From assembly GCA_003552485.1 (NCBI GenBank), contig PUMX01000158.1, positions 1 to 15,871 of the forward strand: DNA of 15,871 nt, in the 5' to 3' direction. Of this stretch, positions 13,979 to 15,871 are shown one piece after another. Source of the stretch: Candidatus Hydrogenedentota bacterium (GTDB lineage: Bacteria > Hydrogenedentota > Hydrogenedentia > Hydrogenedentales > SLHB01). Position 1 is the stretch's first letter. Each line of letters begins with the position of its first letter. Below the pieces are notes generated by a model. It was not told where the DNA came from and did not search any database. It saw only the letters and a list, made by a program, of their open reading frames with translations. A program made the translations under genes and the position numbers.

Positions 13979-14545
13979 TTGAGTCCTAGCAGCAGTCACA
14001 TGATTCCCAAGAAGGCCTTCTTTGTCAAAGGGGTTGGCGTACACAAGGACAAATTGGCGGCGTTCGAGTTGGCGCTACGCAACGCCGACATTGAGAAATA
14101 CAATCTCGTCTATGTATCGAGTATTTTCCCCCCGAATTGCAAAATCGTATCGATCCGGGAAGGATTGAAGCACCTGAAGCCGGGCCAGATCGTTTACTGC
14201 GTCATGTCCCGCAGCGAGACCAACGAGCCGAACCGGCTCATTTCGGCCGCGGTCGGCCTCGCATTGCCGAACCGCAAAGACCGCTATGGCTACATTTCCG
14301 AGCATCACGCTTACGGCGAACGTGGCGAAGTGGCCGGCGAATACGCCGAAGATCTGGCCGCCACCATGCTCGCCACGACGCTGGGCATTGAATTCGACCC
14401 GGATCAAGCCTGGGACGAACGCAAGCAAATCTATAAAGCGAGCGGACACATCTTCAAGACGCGCAACGTTACCCAGTCCGCCGAGGGCAATAAACACGGC
14501 CTGTGGACCACGGTGCTGGCCGCCGCCGTGTTTGTTCTGGAATAG
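13979..14545 (+). CDS. pdaD: Pyruvoyl-dependent arginine decarboxylase
   Basis: It converts arginine to agmatine and CO2 using a covalently bound pyruvoyl group instead of pyridoxal phosphate. The 188-aa proenzyme carries the self-cleavage site VYVSSIFPPNC at 44-54: the chain is cut between Ser47 and Ser48, and Ser48 becomes the pyruvoyl group, as at Ser52/Ser53 in the Methanocaldococcus jannaschii enzyme. Glu108 in GYISEHHAYG is at the place of the catalytic glutamate of that family. Length is near normal. The start is TTG 13979 with GGAG ten bases upstream; ATG 14000 (seven residues shorter) has no Shine-Dalgarno sequence but is possible. Agmatinase follows 113 bases downstream, giving the two-step route from arginine to putrescine. 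The family is best known from archaea and chlamydiae and also occurs in scattered bacteria. Confidence 0.93.
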   Translation: MSPSSSHMIPKKAFFVKGVGVHKDKLAAFELALRNADIEKYNLVYVSSIFPPNCKIVSIREGLKHLKPGQIVYCVMSRSETNEPNRLISAAVGLALPNRKDRYGYISEHHAYGERGEVAGEYAEDLAATMLATTLGIEFDPDQAWDERKQIYKASGHIFKTRNVTQSAEGNKHGLWTTVLAAAVFVLE

Positions 14546-14658
14546 CCGGCATCGTTGTCCCTTCCGGAATCAGAACGCGGCAGAGCACATTTGTACGCTG
14601 AACGAATCGGCGTCACCACGCTGGCGGCGCCCACAACGCACGCCTAAGAGGAGACGAC

Positions 14659-15525
14659 ATGGCAGGGCGCAACACACGCACCTTCGGTGATCTTGAACCC
14701 GAATACGCGGCCTACGCCGACGCCGCCATTGGGATGATTCCCATACCCTTCGACAAGACCACCACGTGGGGCAAGGGCGCGGACAAAGGCCCCGACGCCC
14801 TCCTTGAAGCGTCGAAATACCTCGAGCTCTACGACATGGAGACGGGCTCCGAGGTCTACAAGAACGGCATTCACGTCGCCGGCCCGGTCGAAGCGGACAC
14901 CTCGGAAGCGATGATCGAACAAGGCGAAGCCGCCGTGAAAGCGCTGCTCGCGGACGGCAAGTTTCCCGTCATTCTCGGCGGTGAGCACAGCATTACCGAA
15001 GGCCCGGTGCGCGCCTGCGCATCGGCCTATCGCGATCTCAGCGTGCTGCATCTGGACGCACACGGCGACCGGCGCGAATCCTACGAGGACAACCCCTACA
15101 GCCACGCTTGCACCGTCCATCGCATCAAACAGAGCGTCGAAAATGTAGTCTCTGTGGGCATTCGCAGCATGGACGCCTCAGAATTGCCCAGCGTTCGCGA
15201 GGATACCGTTATCTACGCGTCCGAAGTGCGCCGCCTCGCCACCTGGGTCGATGAGGTCGTGGATGAATTGACCGACGCCGTATATGTCACCATCGACCTC
15301 GACGTGTTTGATCCCTCGGAGCTTCCCGCCACCGGCACGCCGGAACCGGGCGGACTGGGCTGGTACGACGTCATGGGCGTGCTAAAGGCCGTGGCCCGTA
15401 AACGCCGCGTTGTCGGTTTTGACGTCGTCGAGCTGTGTCCCGACGGCTCGCGGCCGTCGCCATACCTCGCCGCGAAGCTTACCTATACCTTCCTCAGCTA
15501 TATCTTCGCGTCGCCGTTACAATAG
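14659..15525 (+). CDS. speB: Agmatinase (ureohydrolase family)
   Basis: It hydrolyses agmatine to putrescine and urea with a binuclear manganese centre. The 288-aa protein has the ureohydrolase metal motifs: GGEHS with His110, DAHGD with Asp133, His135 and Asp137 (usually DAHAD), and TIDLDVFDP with Asp213 and Asp215. SHACTVHRI at 148-156 and TGTPEPGG at 225-232 are also typical, with Glu229 near the guanidino group. ATG 14659 follows GAGGAG by about six bases. Arginase and formimidoglutamase share these motifs. Agmatinase is preferred because the gene directly upstream makes agmatine and because YSHACTVHRI resembles the SpeB pattern. Together the two genes supply putrescine without ornithine decarboxylase. 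Confidence 0.9.
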   Translation: MAGRNTRTFGDLEPEYAAYADAAIGMIPIPFDKTTTWGKGADKGPDALLEASKYLELYDMETGSEVYKNGIHVAGPVEADTSEAMIEQGEAAVKALLADGKFPVILGGEHSITEGPVRACASAYRDLSVLHLDAHGDRRESYEDNPYSHACTVHRIKQSVENVVSVGIRSMDASELPSVREDTVIYASEVRRLATWVDEVVDELTDAVYVTIDLDVFDPSELPATGTPEPGGLGWYDVMGVLKAVARKRRVVGFDVVELCPDGSRPSPYLAAKLTYTFLSYIFASPLQ

Positions 15526-15568
15526 GCGTTACCTCGGGGCAGGCGCTGGCATTGCGCTGAAAGTATAT

Positions 15569-15871
15569 TCACCACTCATACTGTGGCACGCTGAGGTGTT
15601 CGCCGCCGCGCAGGCTGGACTTGTGCGCAATAACGCCTGGCACGGTGTAGGCCAGGCCTTCGACGACGTCGATGGCCGGCCTGCGATCATGGATCAGCGA
15701 GTCGATGAACTCGTGCGTCAGGAACGTGTGGCTGCCGCCGTGGCCGGTCTGATGGCGCAGCGGCTCGGGCAGCATGTCCGTGTTCCACCATTGCGTTTGA
15801 TCGTATTCCTCTAATACAGGCACGCTCCGCTCGAAACCGCCGTCGTCCAGCTCAGTATCCTCGCCTTTTCG
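15569..15871 (-). CDS. Gfo/Idh/MocA-family oxidoreductase, C-terminal 100 residues (cut by window edge)
   Basis: The frame enters from the right edge without a start codon and ends at TGA 15571-15569. The visible residues include GHGGSHTFLTHEFIDSL, RRPAIDVVEGLAYTVPG and IAHKSSLRGGE, the usual closing segment of the Gfo/Idh/MocA dehydrogenases and GH109-like proteins that planctomycetes and related bacteria carry in many copies. These act on sugars, inositols or glycans with NAD(P). The Rossmann domain is outside the window, so the substrate and any signal peptide cannot be judged. It converges with agmatinase, 43 bases from its stop, with no clear terminator between. Confidence 0.8.
   Translation of the reverse strand, partial: RKGEDTELDDGGFERSVPVLEEYDQTQWWNTDMLPEPLRHQTGHGGSHTFLTHEFIDSLIHDRRPAIDVVEGLAYTVPGVIAHKSSLRGGEHLSVPQYEW

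Overview
The window is GC-rich bacterial DNA from a Gram-negative (diderm) organism. Evidence for an outer membrane is a complete apolipoprotein N-acyltransferase, two lipoproteins with lipoboxes, four secretin-domain proteins and a small Skp/OmpH-like periplasmic protein. The fragment of a Gfo/Idh/MocA oxidoreductase and the secreted glycosidase-like protein recall planctomycete, verrucomicrobial or Hydrogenedentota-type genomes. That placement is a guess from gene flavour, not a phylogenetic result.

Left part, minus strand (1-3551): the start of recR (cut by the window edge), peptide deformylase (def), and a large secreted protein with a glycosidase-like TIM barrel and a GH42-type trimerisation-like domain. 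The last is driven by a near-consensus sigma-70 promoter at 3523-3551. A 634-bp divergent intergenic region follows, AT-rich on the left and structured on the right.

Central part, plus strand (4121-11779), is the striking region. A small exported Skp/OmpH-like protein precedes two tandem copies of one three-gene cassette. Each copy encodes A, a 334-aa lipoprotein with TPR-like helices and a C-terminal beta domain; B, a roughly 400-aa minimal secretin; and C, a second, different minimal secretin of 353-362 aa with an acidic linker. Hand alignment of the mature regions gives about 75% identity for A1/A2 and 85% for both B1/B2 and C1/C2. B and C carry the secretin core directly behind the signal peptide, without the N0-N3 domains of type II/III secretion or type IV pilus secretins. 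No ATPase, pseudopilin or inner-membrane platform gene lies beside them. A strong 15-bp hairpin separates the two cassettes. The working inference is an outer-membrane channel made from two secretin types plus a lipoprotein partner, duplicated and diverged.

Right part, plus strand (11824-15525): lnt, only 44 bp after C2 and functionally coherent with the lipoproteins; a 517-bp gap with a candidate promoter; then a two-gene putrescine pathway of pyruvoyl-dependent arginine decarboxylase and agmatinase. On the minus strand, the C-terminal 100 residues of a Gfo/Idh/MocA-type oxidoreductase run off the right edge. No tRNA, rRNA, CRISPR array or insertion sequence was seen.
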